Positions 52,908-62,835 of a stretch of DNA of 64,000 nucleotides are shown here, in pieces. Source of the DNA: Choricystis sp. odSpoLacu1. Taxonomy: Eukaryota; Chlorophyta; Trebouxiophyceae. Below the pieces are notes generated by a model. That model was not told the DNA's origin and ran no database searches. It saw only the letters and a program-made list of their open reading frames with translations. Each line of letters begins with the position of its first letter. The first letter of the stretch is position 1. Position numbers and translations under genes: made by a program. The stretch is from assembly GCA_958009055.1 (NCBI GenBank), contig OY253654.1:434001-498000 (forward strand), written 5' to 3'.

Positions 52908-53624
52908 CCAAGTGGGAGAGAGTGGGTGTTTTTTTGTCGTTCTCTGTGTCCTTTTTTTGTTGTGTCCATCATTGTTTGTAGAAGCTTTCTTTCCTTCCGA
53001 GATCGAAATCGTTGTCATTTTCATGGTGGGAGGAGCGCGCTGGGAGGTGCGGGCGCGCGCTCACTCTTGTGTCCGGGTTACAAGAAAAAAAGTGTCGTGG
53101 CGAACAAACAAAAAACACAAACGCGCGTGAAAATCAAAAGGGGGGGGGGCAGGAGCTCAAGTAAACGCGCACGCACACACACACACACCAGCACAGCGGG
53201 GAGGGGGGGGACAAAACGCAATCAGGGGGCGCCACGAAAGAATTTGGTGAGGGGGGGAGGGCAAACGCAACAACGAAAACGGGGTGACAAAAACAAAAGC
53301 CACACAGACCGGCGGTCTCACACTCCACAACCACAACCACGCAGGGAATGGGCGTGGGCGGGTGGGGTGCAGAGTGCGTCGGCGTGTTGAGAGGGGGGAC
53401 GTGTAAGCAAAGGGGTCGAGGGGGAAAATTCGCAAAGGGCGGCGCCGGGTGGGCGCTCCGCCCTTTCTTTCTTTCCCAGCAATCGCGTGTGGTGTGTGGT
53501 GGTGCATCGGGGGCCGGGGTCGCATCGTGTTGCTCATCAGGGTGGTTGGTTTTTTGAGTCGGGGGGGGGGCAGCGTGTAAGGAAAAAGGGGATTGTGTGC
53601 AGTTTTTTCATTGCCTCTTTCTTT
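52908..53624. other. Convergent intergenic region, no gene seen
   Basis: About 715 bp between the 3' ends of the RMA and REV7 genes. Contains several G9-G10 runs (for example near 53143 and 53563), a CA repeat near 53170-53188 and T runs. Frames on both strands are compositional only. No tRNA or clear hairpin was recognised. Confidence 0.55.
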
Positions 53625-54802
53625 TCACGCCGCCGCCTCCACATACACGTTGAGCATGAGCGCACCGCCACCCGCGTTCGCGCTCTTCAGCGGAAGCACG
53701 CCGCGCGGGGGCGAGGCGGGGGCGTCCCCACCGCGCGGCGAGGGCGTACGCTCGGCCGCGTGCGCGTCGCCCCACTCTCCCCCCGGCAGCGCGCCCCGTC
53801 CGGTGGCAGCGGCCACCACTTCAAACGTGCAGTGGGGGGGCAGGGGGGCCAGGGCGCCATCCACGAACCGCAGTTTGAGGAGGGCGGAGCGGAGGGCGGC
53901 CTCCACGTCGGCCGGTTCGACGGAGGCCAGGATCTCCGGCCTCAGCGCGAGGGACGCCACAAAGCGCTCCACTGCGGCGCCGCCCGCATCCAGGATGAGG
54001 ACGGCCACCTTGGAGACGTCGCCCTTGATGACGGGGTCCTGAAGAAGAGGAGGGCGGGGGGAAAAAGGTGAGGCGTGTGCCAAAAACGAGCGACAGCGCC
54101 GCCGTCGTCGCCGTCGGGCGCGTTTTTTTGCATTATGCCCTCCGACGCGCGGCGCCCTCACCGCGCAGCGCCACAGCGCCGCCCTTTCCCCCACCACCCC
54201 CCACTATGCACGCAGCTCGAGTCAGGGAGGCCGTAGCGCGGGAGCGGGGGGCGCGTGCCGGGCGGGACGACACACAGCCGCGGCACACAGGCGTGCGAGG
54301 CCACGATGCGACTGTGGGTACCGAGGCGACGAGGACCGCGGGCGGCTTGCCATGTAAGCGCTGTGGGCGCCCGTCGCGCGACTTGCAGCCCCTCTCTCCG
54401 CCCCACAGGCCGGCGTGAATCCCAGCCGACCGCATGAGGGGGGCAAGGCAGCAGGCGCGGCAGCGACGCGTGCGCAAACCGGGGCGGACAGGGGGCAGCC
54501 ACACGACACGAGCGCGTGTGGCGCCCCATGACCCAGAGCCAAACACGCCCGCCCCGCCTCCGCCCCGCCTCCCTTTTCTCCCGCTCACACCCCAACACAC
54601 TCTCCACACACACCGTCAACGCGGCCGCCGCTTTGTCGACGTAAGCGCACAACCCCGGGTGGCGGGCACGCCGCGCGCACGCGCCGAGGACGCGCGCGGG
54701 GGCAAACGCGGAGGGCGGGTACAGCCCGCGCGCGGCCAGGGTCTCGGACACGAAGGCGGACAGGAAGGCCTGCACTGCGGCTCGCACGTCGGCTTGGTCC
54801 AT
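53625..54802 (-). CDS. REV7: REV7/MAD2L2 HORMA protein
   Basis: Exons 54802-54614 and 54038-53625, phase 0, 200 residues; human REV7 has 211. HORMA-domain marks: VRAAVQAFLSAFVSETLAAR, RHPGLCAYVDKAAAALT, DVSKVAVLILDAGGAAVERF, EAALRSALLKLRFVDGALAP, CTFEVVAAATG and the C-terminal safety-belt end PLKSANAGGGALMLNVYVEA. REV7 bridges REV3 and REV1 in translesion polymerase zeta, and has shieldin and mitotic roles in animals. The 575-nt intron is the longest in the window and starts GTGTGTG; no exon-like sequence was found in it. Confidence 0.85.
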
Positions 54803-54923
54803 GGGTTGGAATGGTGGGTCGGGGCGAGAGAAAAACGGAAAAGAGTTGCGAGGGTTCGTGCTGTGTTCTCTTGTCACTGTGTTTGCATCTCTCAAAAACT
54901 CGCCCCCTCCTGATCCACCTCCA

Positions 54924-56053
54924 TCACGCGTTGGACACGATGCTCAGGTACGTGTTCCACACCAGCGCCACCGCGTTGGCGAACAGGACCTGCAAGTGGG
55001 GCGGCACAAACCTGAAGTTGACGAAATTCGCTGGGACCCACAAAGCCCAGTTGGCGCGTAGAGCGGTGGGAAGATCAGCTTTGACCTTGGCCAGGGCGTC
55101 GTCGGGGCGGCCTTCCAGGATGAGCAAGGCAGAGAAAAAAGTTGCCACAAAGGCGGGGGCGAAGACGAGCTGGTCGGCGGCGAGGCGGGTGAGAGCGCCT
55201 GAAGAGAGGGGAGGAGGTGGAAAAAAGTGATGAGAGAATGAAATAAAACACGCCCTTTCCACGCCCCACGCACCCACACACAAACACACAACTCACCAGC
55301 CGTCCCGGTGGCAGTCACAGTCTTGGCCAGGGCGCCGTACCACACGTGGAGGGCGGGGCCCACAAGAATGCCGCCCAGCAGCGCAAACCGACCGCAGCGC
55401 GGCCTGTCAAAGGAGGGCAGGCGCTTGCCTTCAATGGCGAACTGGGCCAGGGCGTCGCCACCGCCGGAGAGGACGGCGGAGGTGGCGGCCTTGGTGAGGA
55501 GCTGTGGGAGGGGTAGGGAGGTGTGTGGGGTGGTTGGAAAAAGGAAAGAAAAAACGAGAGCTACCCTGCTCCCTGCCACACACACACACACACTCTTTCT
55601 TTCTACTCACCGGCTGAGTCGCCAACAGCCCCATGTACGCGGCCCACAGGTCGGCCAGGCCAAACCAGCCGCCGCCGCCCCCTGCGCCGCTGGAGCCACC
55701 GCCACCGCCGCCGCCACCGCCGCCGCCACCTTTGCCGCCATAGGAGGCGCCGCCGCCACCACCACCGCCGGTGGCGGGGGTGGCGACGTGGCGGCGGGCT
55801 GTGGGAGTGGGGAGGGAAGGAGAGGGGGGGTAAGGTTGGTTTCACGTCGATTTTACGTGTGGGACAGACCCGTTTTCCAGCCCCGCTGCACACACGCAAG
55901 CATTTTTCACACATCCATACCTCCGTTCCAACCAGCCAGATGGCGGTCAACACGCAGCGGCGACCCACGCACACCGCACAGTGGCAGCGTCGGCCGCGCG
56001 GCCGACGGCACGGCGCGCGCCGCGGCGCGGGCGAGGTGGAGGGCGGGACGCAT
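54924..56053 (-). CDS. MPV17/PMP22 family membrane protein
   Basis: Four exons: 56053-55921, 55798-55611, 55501-55297 and 55198-54924, 266 residues. The first exon is an Arg/Ala-rich organelle-targeting peptide (MRPALHLARAAARAVPSAAR); its donor may instead be at 55975, which keeps phase. A poly-Gly stretch precedes the family domain: ADLWAAYMGLLATQPLLTKA, LSGGGDALAQFAIEG, DRPRCGRFALLGGILVGPAL, HVWYGAL, and at the C-terminus NWALWVPANFVNFRFVPPHL and ALVWNTYLSIVSNA. Four hydrophobic segments. MPV17 proteins form channels in mitochondria, peroxisomes or plastids; location here is probably plastid or mitochondrion. Confidence 0.88.
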
Positions 56054-56216
56054 GGTGTGTGAGGGTTAACGTGTGAGAGGGAGGAAAAGGGAAGAAGAAG
56101 GCGGGGCTCGCGCGCTGTCCGAAATTGAAATCGTCGTTTTGATGCGTCGGCAATTCAGTCAACGTTTTTTTTCTTCTTTTTTTTTCTTTTCTTTTCTTCT
56201 TCTCCGCTCCTGCACC

Positions 56217-57449
56217 ATGAAGCGAGCCCGCCCCGACGCCGACACAGACGCTCTGGTGCGGTCCATGCTGGCGGAGGAGGCGGCCGTCAAAGCCGCCAAG
56301 AAGGGAGGCGCTGGCGACACGCCACCCGCCGACCGCGCGCCCCGACACGCCGATCCGGGCGGCCCTGTCAAAGAGGAGGAGGCAGGCATGGCCGCCCACA
56401 AGCGGGCGGCCGCCCGGAGAGCCGCCAAGGCGGCGGGCGGGGCGGCTGCGACCGAGCTGGGGAGGTGGCAGGACGCGGAGGAGGAGTTGGCGCCCGAGGC
56501 GGCAGCCGAAGCTGCGGCAGGCGACGTCGAAGCAGGCGCCGTCCCTCTGGAACCCTTCAACATGAAAGATGAGCGGGAGGCGGGCGCGGTGGATGGGGAG
56601 GGGAATCTGGTGCAGCGCCAACGGCGGCCGCGCGGCGCTGATGACGGCTCCGCCTCCGACGGCGGCGCCTCCGACGCGGGTGGCGACGCCTGGCTGGCGT
56701 CTGTGCCCAAGGCGCACTCGGCGGCTGCTGCGACCGCGGCCGCGCGGGCGGCGGCGGCGGCTGCCGCGGAGGACGCACCCATGATGACCCCGACCGACGT
56801 GGCCCGCCTCAAAGCCTCGCTCGCCACCTTCCTGGCCCCCGGGGAGACGGTGGCGGCCGCCCTGCGCAGGCTGGCGCCTGTCAAGGGGGCGCCGCCGTCG
56901 GAGAGGCTGGAGTTCGATCGCGCGACGGACGCGGCGGCCGCGCTCGCGGGCGCGCCGGGTGTGCGGGACGCGTTTGCCCTCACCAGGGACGAATGCGCGG
57001 CTGCAGCTGCTGCCTTTTGCGGTGGTGGAGGCGACGACGACGACATGTTTGCGGATGGCGCCGGCGCGGGCACGTTGGCGGGGGGTGCGGACGTGGCTAC
57101 GCCTGAGCCTCCCGCTTTCACCTCCTTCGGCACCCCCAACCCGCCCCCACCCCCACCCCCGGGCACCACCACCGATTTCACCACGTGGCCCGTGGCCGAG
57201 CTGGCACGCTACGTGCGGGAGGCGGCGGGTGGTGGCCGCAGCAGCGCGCTGGAGAAGAGCGACCTCGTCGCCGCGGCAGTGGCAGCAGAAACCGCAGCCT
57301 CCACCCGCCGAGCCGAGACCGCAGAAGCGAGCCCACCCCCCTCCTACACCCGGGTGGCCCCCGGGTGGTGGTGGAGTGAGGCGAGCGGGCTGTGGTGGCA
57401 TGCAGCGAGCGGCGCGTTCACCGCGGGCGGCGACGGCCGCGGGTGGTGA
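56217..57449 (+). CDS. LIN1: LIN1/CD2BP2 (U5-52K) homologue
   Basis: Single exon, 410 residues. Conserved LIN1 marks: PLEPFNMKDEREAGAVDGEG, DAWLASVPKAH, and GETVAAALRRLAPVKG. The C-terminal GYF-type domain is degenerate: WWWSEASGLWWHAASGAFTA, where the family has GWWYDxxxGxYY. CD2BP2/Lin1 binds Prp6/Prp8 in U5 and tri-snRNP assembly, in the nucleus. Long Ala-rich inserts are lineage-specific. A T/C-rich tract (T10 and TTTTC repeats) occupies the 50 bp before the ATG. Confidence 0.88.
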   Translation: MKRARPDADTDALVRSMLAEEAAVKAAKKGGAGDTPPADRAPRHADPGGPVKEEEAGMAAHKRAAARRAAKAAGGAAATELGRWQDAEEELAPEAAAEAAAGDVEAGAVPLEPFNMKDEREAGAVDGEGNLVQRQRRPRGADDGSASDGGASDAGGDAWLASVPKAHSAAAATAAARAAAAAAAEDAPMMTPTDVARLKASLATFLAPGETVAAALRRLAPVKGAPPSERLEFDRATDAAAALAGAPGVRDAFALTRDECAAAAAAFCGGGGDDDDMFADGAGAGTLAGGADVATPEPPAFTSFGTPNPPPPPPPGTTTDFTTWPVAELARYVREAAGGGRSSALEKSDLVAAAVAAETAASTRRAETAEASPPPSYTRVAPGWWWSEASGLWWHAASGAFTAGGDGRGW

Positions 57450-57701
57450 GTGTGGGACGCGGGGGCGGGCGCGTTTGTGGCGAGGTGAGAGGGGTAAAGA
57501 GAGTGGCTGGGGCTTGTTGCGCCCCTGTTAGATGAACAAAAATGATCAAACGCACAGACGACCAAAGGAGGGGAGGGCGACCGCTGCGCAGAGAAGAGAG
57601 AGCGCGACAGCGTCGTGCGCACACTCTCTTCTTCCTTCCCCGCGCCCCCGGGGCCGCGTCCCCTTGTGTGCGTGTCTCCACCTGCTGCACACGCACCCAA
57701 C

Positions 57702-60615
57702 ATGACCGCCCCTCCGCTGGGCGGCCCCCGCGGCGGCGCGTGGGCGGTGCCGCTGGGGCCGGCGCGCGCGGAGGCCGCATGCGGCAGCCTCTGCGCGTGG
57801 GCCGTGCGGACCGCGTCCCGCGTCGCCCCCGTCACGCCGTTGACACTGGTGCTGACCTGCGCAGCGCTGGTGGCGGTGGCAATGTTGGCGGTCGCGGCGG
57901 CGGTGCGGCGAGCGTGGCGGTGCGCGTGATTGGGGGATTGGTTGGAAAGCATCGGAAGGGGGGAGGGGGCGACGCCGTGCGCCTGGCCCAGGCACGGCCG
58001 CCCCCGCGGCCTGGGTGCAACAGACACTGTTCTGGGTCGTGTGTGTGCGACTGGAAAAAGCGGCGGTCGCGGGACGCGCCCAGGTCAAAAAACAGCAACG
58101 CCCTTTTCGCGCACCCACCCTCCTCCCCTTGCCTCCCACCACAGCTCTGCCCGCGCCGCCCGCCGCCTGGGCTCCGCCGCCTTTGAGGCCGCCTCGTCCT
58201 CAGCCGCCGCCTGGCGGGCCGCCCAACCAGCGGCCCACCCGCCCACCCTGCACTCCCTGTCGCGCGGCTCTGCGTCCCTCGCCGCGCCGTCGCTCTGCGC
58301 TGTGTGCGCCCTCCCCGTCGCCCGCCGCCGCGCCTCCTCCTTCTCCGCGTGCGACGCGTGCGGCGTCGTCGTGCACGACGGCTGCGCGAGGCGGCTGCCG
58401 CCCTCCTGCAAGCCGGTGGCCGGGGTGCCGCCGGGGGTGGGGGGAGGGCACCACTGGCGCGGCGCGGGCGGCGCGCCGCCGCCCGACGTCGACGGCGCCC
58501 CCCGCGACGCCGACGCCGACGCGTCCCACTCACTCTGCGTCTACTGCCGCTCCGCCGCGGTTGGGGGCGCCGCCGCGGAGTGGGAGTGCGCGTGGTGTGG
58601 GGCGAGGTGCCACGCCGCGTGTCATGGCGCCGCGCGCGGTGTGGCAGCAGCGTGCGGGGGCGCGGGCGCTGCGCCCGCCCCCGCCTCCCCCCCCCCCGCC
58701 CCGCCCGCCCGCCGCTGCAAGCGGGGTGGCGGCAGAGGGGCGGGCAGCGGGGGCACGACGCCCCGCCCGTCGGCGGCGCCGCGCGGGCTGCTGGCGTGGC
58801 TGGCAGCGGCCGTGCGCGCGCGCCCCGCCTCCCCCACCAAACCCGCCACCACCGACGTCGCCGCCCTGCTGGCCGCCCGCGCCGCTCCGTTGTCCCGGGC
58901 GGCAGTCGCGGCCGCCGACGCGTGCGATGGCGGTGCGGCGGGGGGGTTGCTGCTGCCCCCCACCGCGCTGCGCCCGGTGCCGGGGGGCGCCCCCCCCTCC
59001 TGGACGGGGAGGGCGCGGGCCGCGGTGGCGGCCGCCGTGGCTCGGCGTGCGGCGTCCATGGATGGTGGGGTCGGTGGCGGCGTCTCGGTGCGTGGCCAGT
59101 CGCCGCCGCCACCGCCGCCCCACACGCGCGCGGCGCCGCCACCGCCCGCCGCCACCGGCTGGTGGCGCGCCACGCCCGACCCCTACGCGAGCCTGGAACC
59201 CACGCCCGGTGGCCTGCCCCCCGACGCCACCCCCCTACTCGTCGTCATCAACACGACGTCGGGCCCCCGCGCGGGGGGGGGCGCTGCGGGCCGCGTTCAT
59301 GCGTCGGTTGAACCCTCTTCAAGTCGTCACCGTGCCCGCCGCCTCCCCCGAACCCGCGTTGAGGGTGTTTGGCGGATTACCAGGAGCCCGTGTGCTGGTT
59401 GTCGGCGGCGACGGCACGGTGGGGTGGGTGCTGGCCGCGCTGGACAGGCTGGGAGCCGAAACCGACGCCGCGCGCTCGGCGGCCGACGCGGCCGGCACCC
59501 CCCCTCCCCCCGCCTTCACGCCCCCCCCCGTCGCCGTCCTCCCTCTGGGCACCGGCAACGACCTCGCCCGCGTCCTGGGCTGGGGCGGGGGGCTGGGCGC
59601 CCTGCGTGACGCAGCGGGCGGGGGCGGCCTGGACGGTTTGTTGGCCGACGTCGACGCGTCCGTGTTGACCCTTGTCGACCGCTGGCGCGTCACAGTGACT
59701 CCGCTTGATGGTGGCGGCGCTGGCGGCTTGCACGCCTCTGGTGGCGCCCGCCTGGCCCGCGTGGGCCAGGCCGCCCTGCGCCGGCGCACGGGCAAGGGCG
59801 GTGGCGGCGGGAGCGCGCCCCCCCAGCCCTCCCTCAACACGCTGGCCACCCCGCCGACGCCGCCCCCCACCGCCACCCCCACCCTCCGCGCCGCCACCAA
59901 CTACGTCGGCTTCGGTGTCGACGCCAAAGTCGCCCTCGACTTTCACGCGGTGAGGGCGGCGTACCCCGCCTGGTTTTCGAGCCAGGCGGGCAACCGGCTG
60001 TGGTACACGGGGCTCGGCGCGGGAGACATCGTCGGTCGCGCCGCGCGCGGCCTGCCCGACGCCCTCGCCCTCTTCTGCGACGGGGCCAGGGTGGAGCTGC
60101 CCCCCGGCACCGAGGGCGTGCTGCTGCTCAACATCGCGAGCTATGCGGGGGGGGTGGACTTGTGGGCGACGGGGACGGGGTGTGATGGCGACGACGGCGG
60201 TGGCGACGACGACGCGGCCCCCCCCTCGACCTCCACCCCCCCTCCCGCCTCCTTTGGCGACGGCGCCCTGGAGGTCGTGGCTGTCTACGGCTCCTGGCAC
60301 CTGGGCCAGCTGCAGGTGGGGCTGTCCCGCGCCCTGAGGCTGAGGCAGTGCCGCCGCGCGGTGGTTGTGACGTCCTCCTCCCTCGCCGTCCAAGTCGATG
60401 GCGAGCCCTGGCTCCAGCGCCCGCCCTCCGTGTTCGAAATTGAGGCGTCCCCCACCCCCGCCCGCATGCTGCGGCGGCTGGAGACGGGGCCGGCAGCGCG
60501 GCTGGCGGCCAGCGTGCGCGACGCGCTGGCGGCAGCAGAGCGCAAGGGTGTCGTCACACCCGCCCAGAGGGCAGCGCTGGAGACAGAGCTGGCGGCCACG
60601 ATGCACAGGGTGTGA
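57702..60615 (+). CDS. DGK: Diacylglycerol kinase (plant cluster I type)
   Basis: Exons 57702-57919 and 58145-60615; 895 residues after removing one base from the G run at about 59272-59280. Exon 1 encodes a membrane segment, PLTLVLTCAALVAVAMLAVA. Two C1 zinc-finger domains follow: LCAVCALPVARRRASSFSAC ... VVVHDGCARR and LCVYCRSAAVGGAAAEWECA ... RCHAACHG. The catalytic domain has LLVVINTTSGPRAG, LRAAFMRRLNPLQVVTV, VLVVGGDGTVGWVLAALDRL (ATP loop) and VAVLPLGTGNDLARVLGWGG; the accessory domain has NYVGFGVDAKVALDFHAVRA and GVLLLNIASYAGGVDLW. It phosphorylates diacylglycerol to phosphatidic acid. TM plus two C1 domains is the plant DGK1/DGK2 layout (ER). Confidence 0.92.
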
Positions 60616-60917
60616 GCTGGATGGGTTTGAGCATTGCGTTGATTCTCTGTGTGTGTGTTAGTGGGGGGGGCGTGTGTCTGTGCTGTTTGATGAAAAAAAC
60701 AAATGAAAAAAACTCCATTTTTTTTGCGTACAAAATGACACTGCGGGTTTGCGTCACTGCGTTTGTTTGCGTTGGGGCTTGATTGCATGCGATGTGTTGA
60801 AGGGCACAGAAAATGAAAAGAGAAAGAAGGGGGGTGACGATCAAAAAAGAAAAACAAGAGAGCGCACCGGCGCGCTTCTCCACCCTCTTTTTTTCCACAC
60901 ACACACGCCACCCTCAT

Positions 60918-62698
60918 TCAGTGCGGCCGCCCCGGGTGCGCCCGCAGAGCGTTCTCCACGTCGCCGTGCTCCCAGTAGGAGGAGAAGCCGTGCTTGAGGT
61001 ACCAGTCGACCGTCTTGCGCAGGCCGTCCGCCCACGCCGTCTTCTCGGTCCACCCCAGGGCCGCCAGCTTCTTGTCGCAGATGAAGTAGCGCTGATCGTT
61101 GAACGCGCGGTCGCGGACGTGGGTGATGCGGTCGGCGGGCGCGTTAAAGATGGAGGAGATGTCGGTGGCGACGTCGAGCACGGTGCGCTCTTTCTGGGTG
61201 CCAATGTTGTACGTCTCCCCGATCGCGCCCTTGGTCAGAATCACTTCAAACGCTTCCGCCACGTCCTCCACGTACAGGTAGGACCGAGTCGCCCGTCCGT
61301 CGCCGTGCACGGGCAGCGGCGCGCCGCGCGACGCGAGCAGCGTGAATTTGGGCACCAGCTTCTCGGGGAACTGGTGGGGGCCGTACACGTTGTTGCCGCG
61401 CGTGATGATGCAGGGCAGCTTGTAGGAGGTCATGTAGGCTTTCACCATCATTTCAGCGCCGGCCTGGAGGGTGGGATGGTGGTGGGGTGGGTGGAGTGGG
61501 GGTGAGGTTGTGTCTCTTTCTCTTTCTAATCTGTCTTCTCTCACCTCCCACCCACAAACAACCCACATACACACCTTGGCCGCGGAGTACGGGTTGGTCG
61601 GCTCCAGCGTGGACGCTTCATTGCACCCGTCCTCACGCCCAACGCTCGACTCGCCGTACACCTCATCCGTCGACACCGCCACAAACCGGCGGATGGCGCC
61701 ATGCACGCGGGCCGCTTCCAGCAGGACGTGGGTCCCGTACGTGTTGTTCAGGGTGAAGGCGAGGGAGTTGCCGAACGAGTTGTCGACGTGGGTTTGCGCG
61801 GCAAAATGCATGATGGTGTCCACCGCTTCATCGGCCAGGACAAAGTTGAGCAGGTCGGCGGACTGGATGTCGCCCTTGATGAACTGTGTGGAGTGAGGGA
61901 GGGGAGGGGAGGGTGTGGTGTGAGCGTGGGTTGTGGGGGAACGTGTCGCCGCGCGCGCGCGCGGCCCGAATTTTGAGTTTGGGGTGCGGTGGCCGCCCCA
62001 ATCTGCTGCCCACACACGCCGCCCCCGACCCCGCCGCCCCGTGGCAAAGCAAGATGGACGTATGCAAGTGCCTCTGTCGGCGTCGCTGCGTCCGAAACGG
62101 ACACAAGCGCGCCGCCAGAACCCGCGCAAAACGATTAAGCACGTCGTCGCCCTCTCGCACACCCTCTCCCTCACCTTGAAGTTGGGCGCGTCCTTGACGG
62201 CGTCCAGGTTGTGGAGCGAGGCGCAGTAGTCAAGTTTGTCCAGGACGACGACCTGAGTGTGAGTGGGGGGGGGGAAGCGGTGAGAAACACCCAACCCTCC
62301 GAAACAACACGGCGCGATGCACCGCCCTCGGCGCCGCCAGCCGCCCTCCCCCACCCCCGCCGCCGCGTGGGAAAACTGGAGGGAGGCTGTCATGACCGCT
62401 TCCGCGTGCGACCGAGGCTGGATGAGGGGAGGAGGCGGCGGTGGTGGCCGAAAACTAAGGCACCTTGGAATGGAGGTCCACGCGGGGGAGCCTTCCTCTC
62501 TGCTCCCCTCCCCGCCTCCCTCCTCACCTTGACGTCGGGGTGGGCCTTGACGTAGCGAATGACAAAGTGGGACGCGATGAAGCCGGCGCCCCCCGTGACG
62601 AGCACGGCTTTGGGCACATACGGCTCATCGGACGCGGAGGACATGGCGACGTCGCCCAGGGCGCGGGACAGGCCATGGACGGCTTTGGCGTCCGTCAT
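60918..62698 (-). CDS. RHM: UDP-glucose 4,6-dehydratase (RHM N-terminal type)
   Basis: Exons 62698-62528, 62252-62175, 61883-61575 and 61463-60918, all phase 0, 367 residues. Extended SDR: TGGAGFIASHFVIRYVK (NAD loop), VVVLDKLDYCASLHNLDA, MHFAAQTHVDNSFGNSLAFT, VSTDEVYGESSVGREDGCNE, the YSAAK catalytic motif, TRGNNVYGPHQFPEKLVPKF, HGDGRATRSYLYVEDVAEAF and NDQRYFICDKKLAALGW. It makes UDP-4-keto-6-deoxyglucose, the first step to UDP-rhamnose. Plant RHM proteins fuse this to an epimerase/reductase domain; here it stands alone. Confidence 0.93.
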
Positions 62699-62835
62699 GG
62701 TCGGTGGGAGGGGTGCTGCGTGCGTTTGGGGCGGGGAAGGGGGGTGAAAACGGGGGGCGTTCTCTTCGCCGAGGTATGTGAGAAGACAAAATTCAAACGA
62801 CCGACAAAAAACAGACCCCGCCGAAACAGCTCCCG

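Noticed and set aside
54039..54613. Extra exon or small gene inside the REV7 intron
   Set aside because: The two REV7 exons already give a complete HORMA domain in phase; frames in the intron are compositional only.
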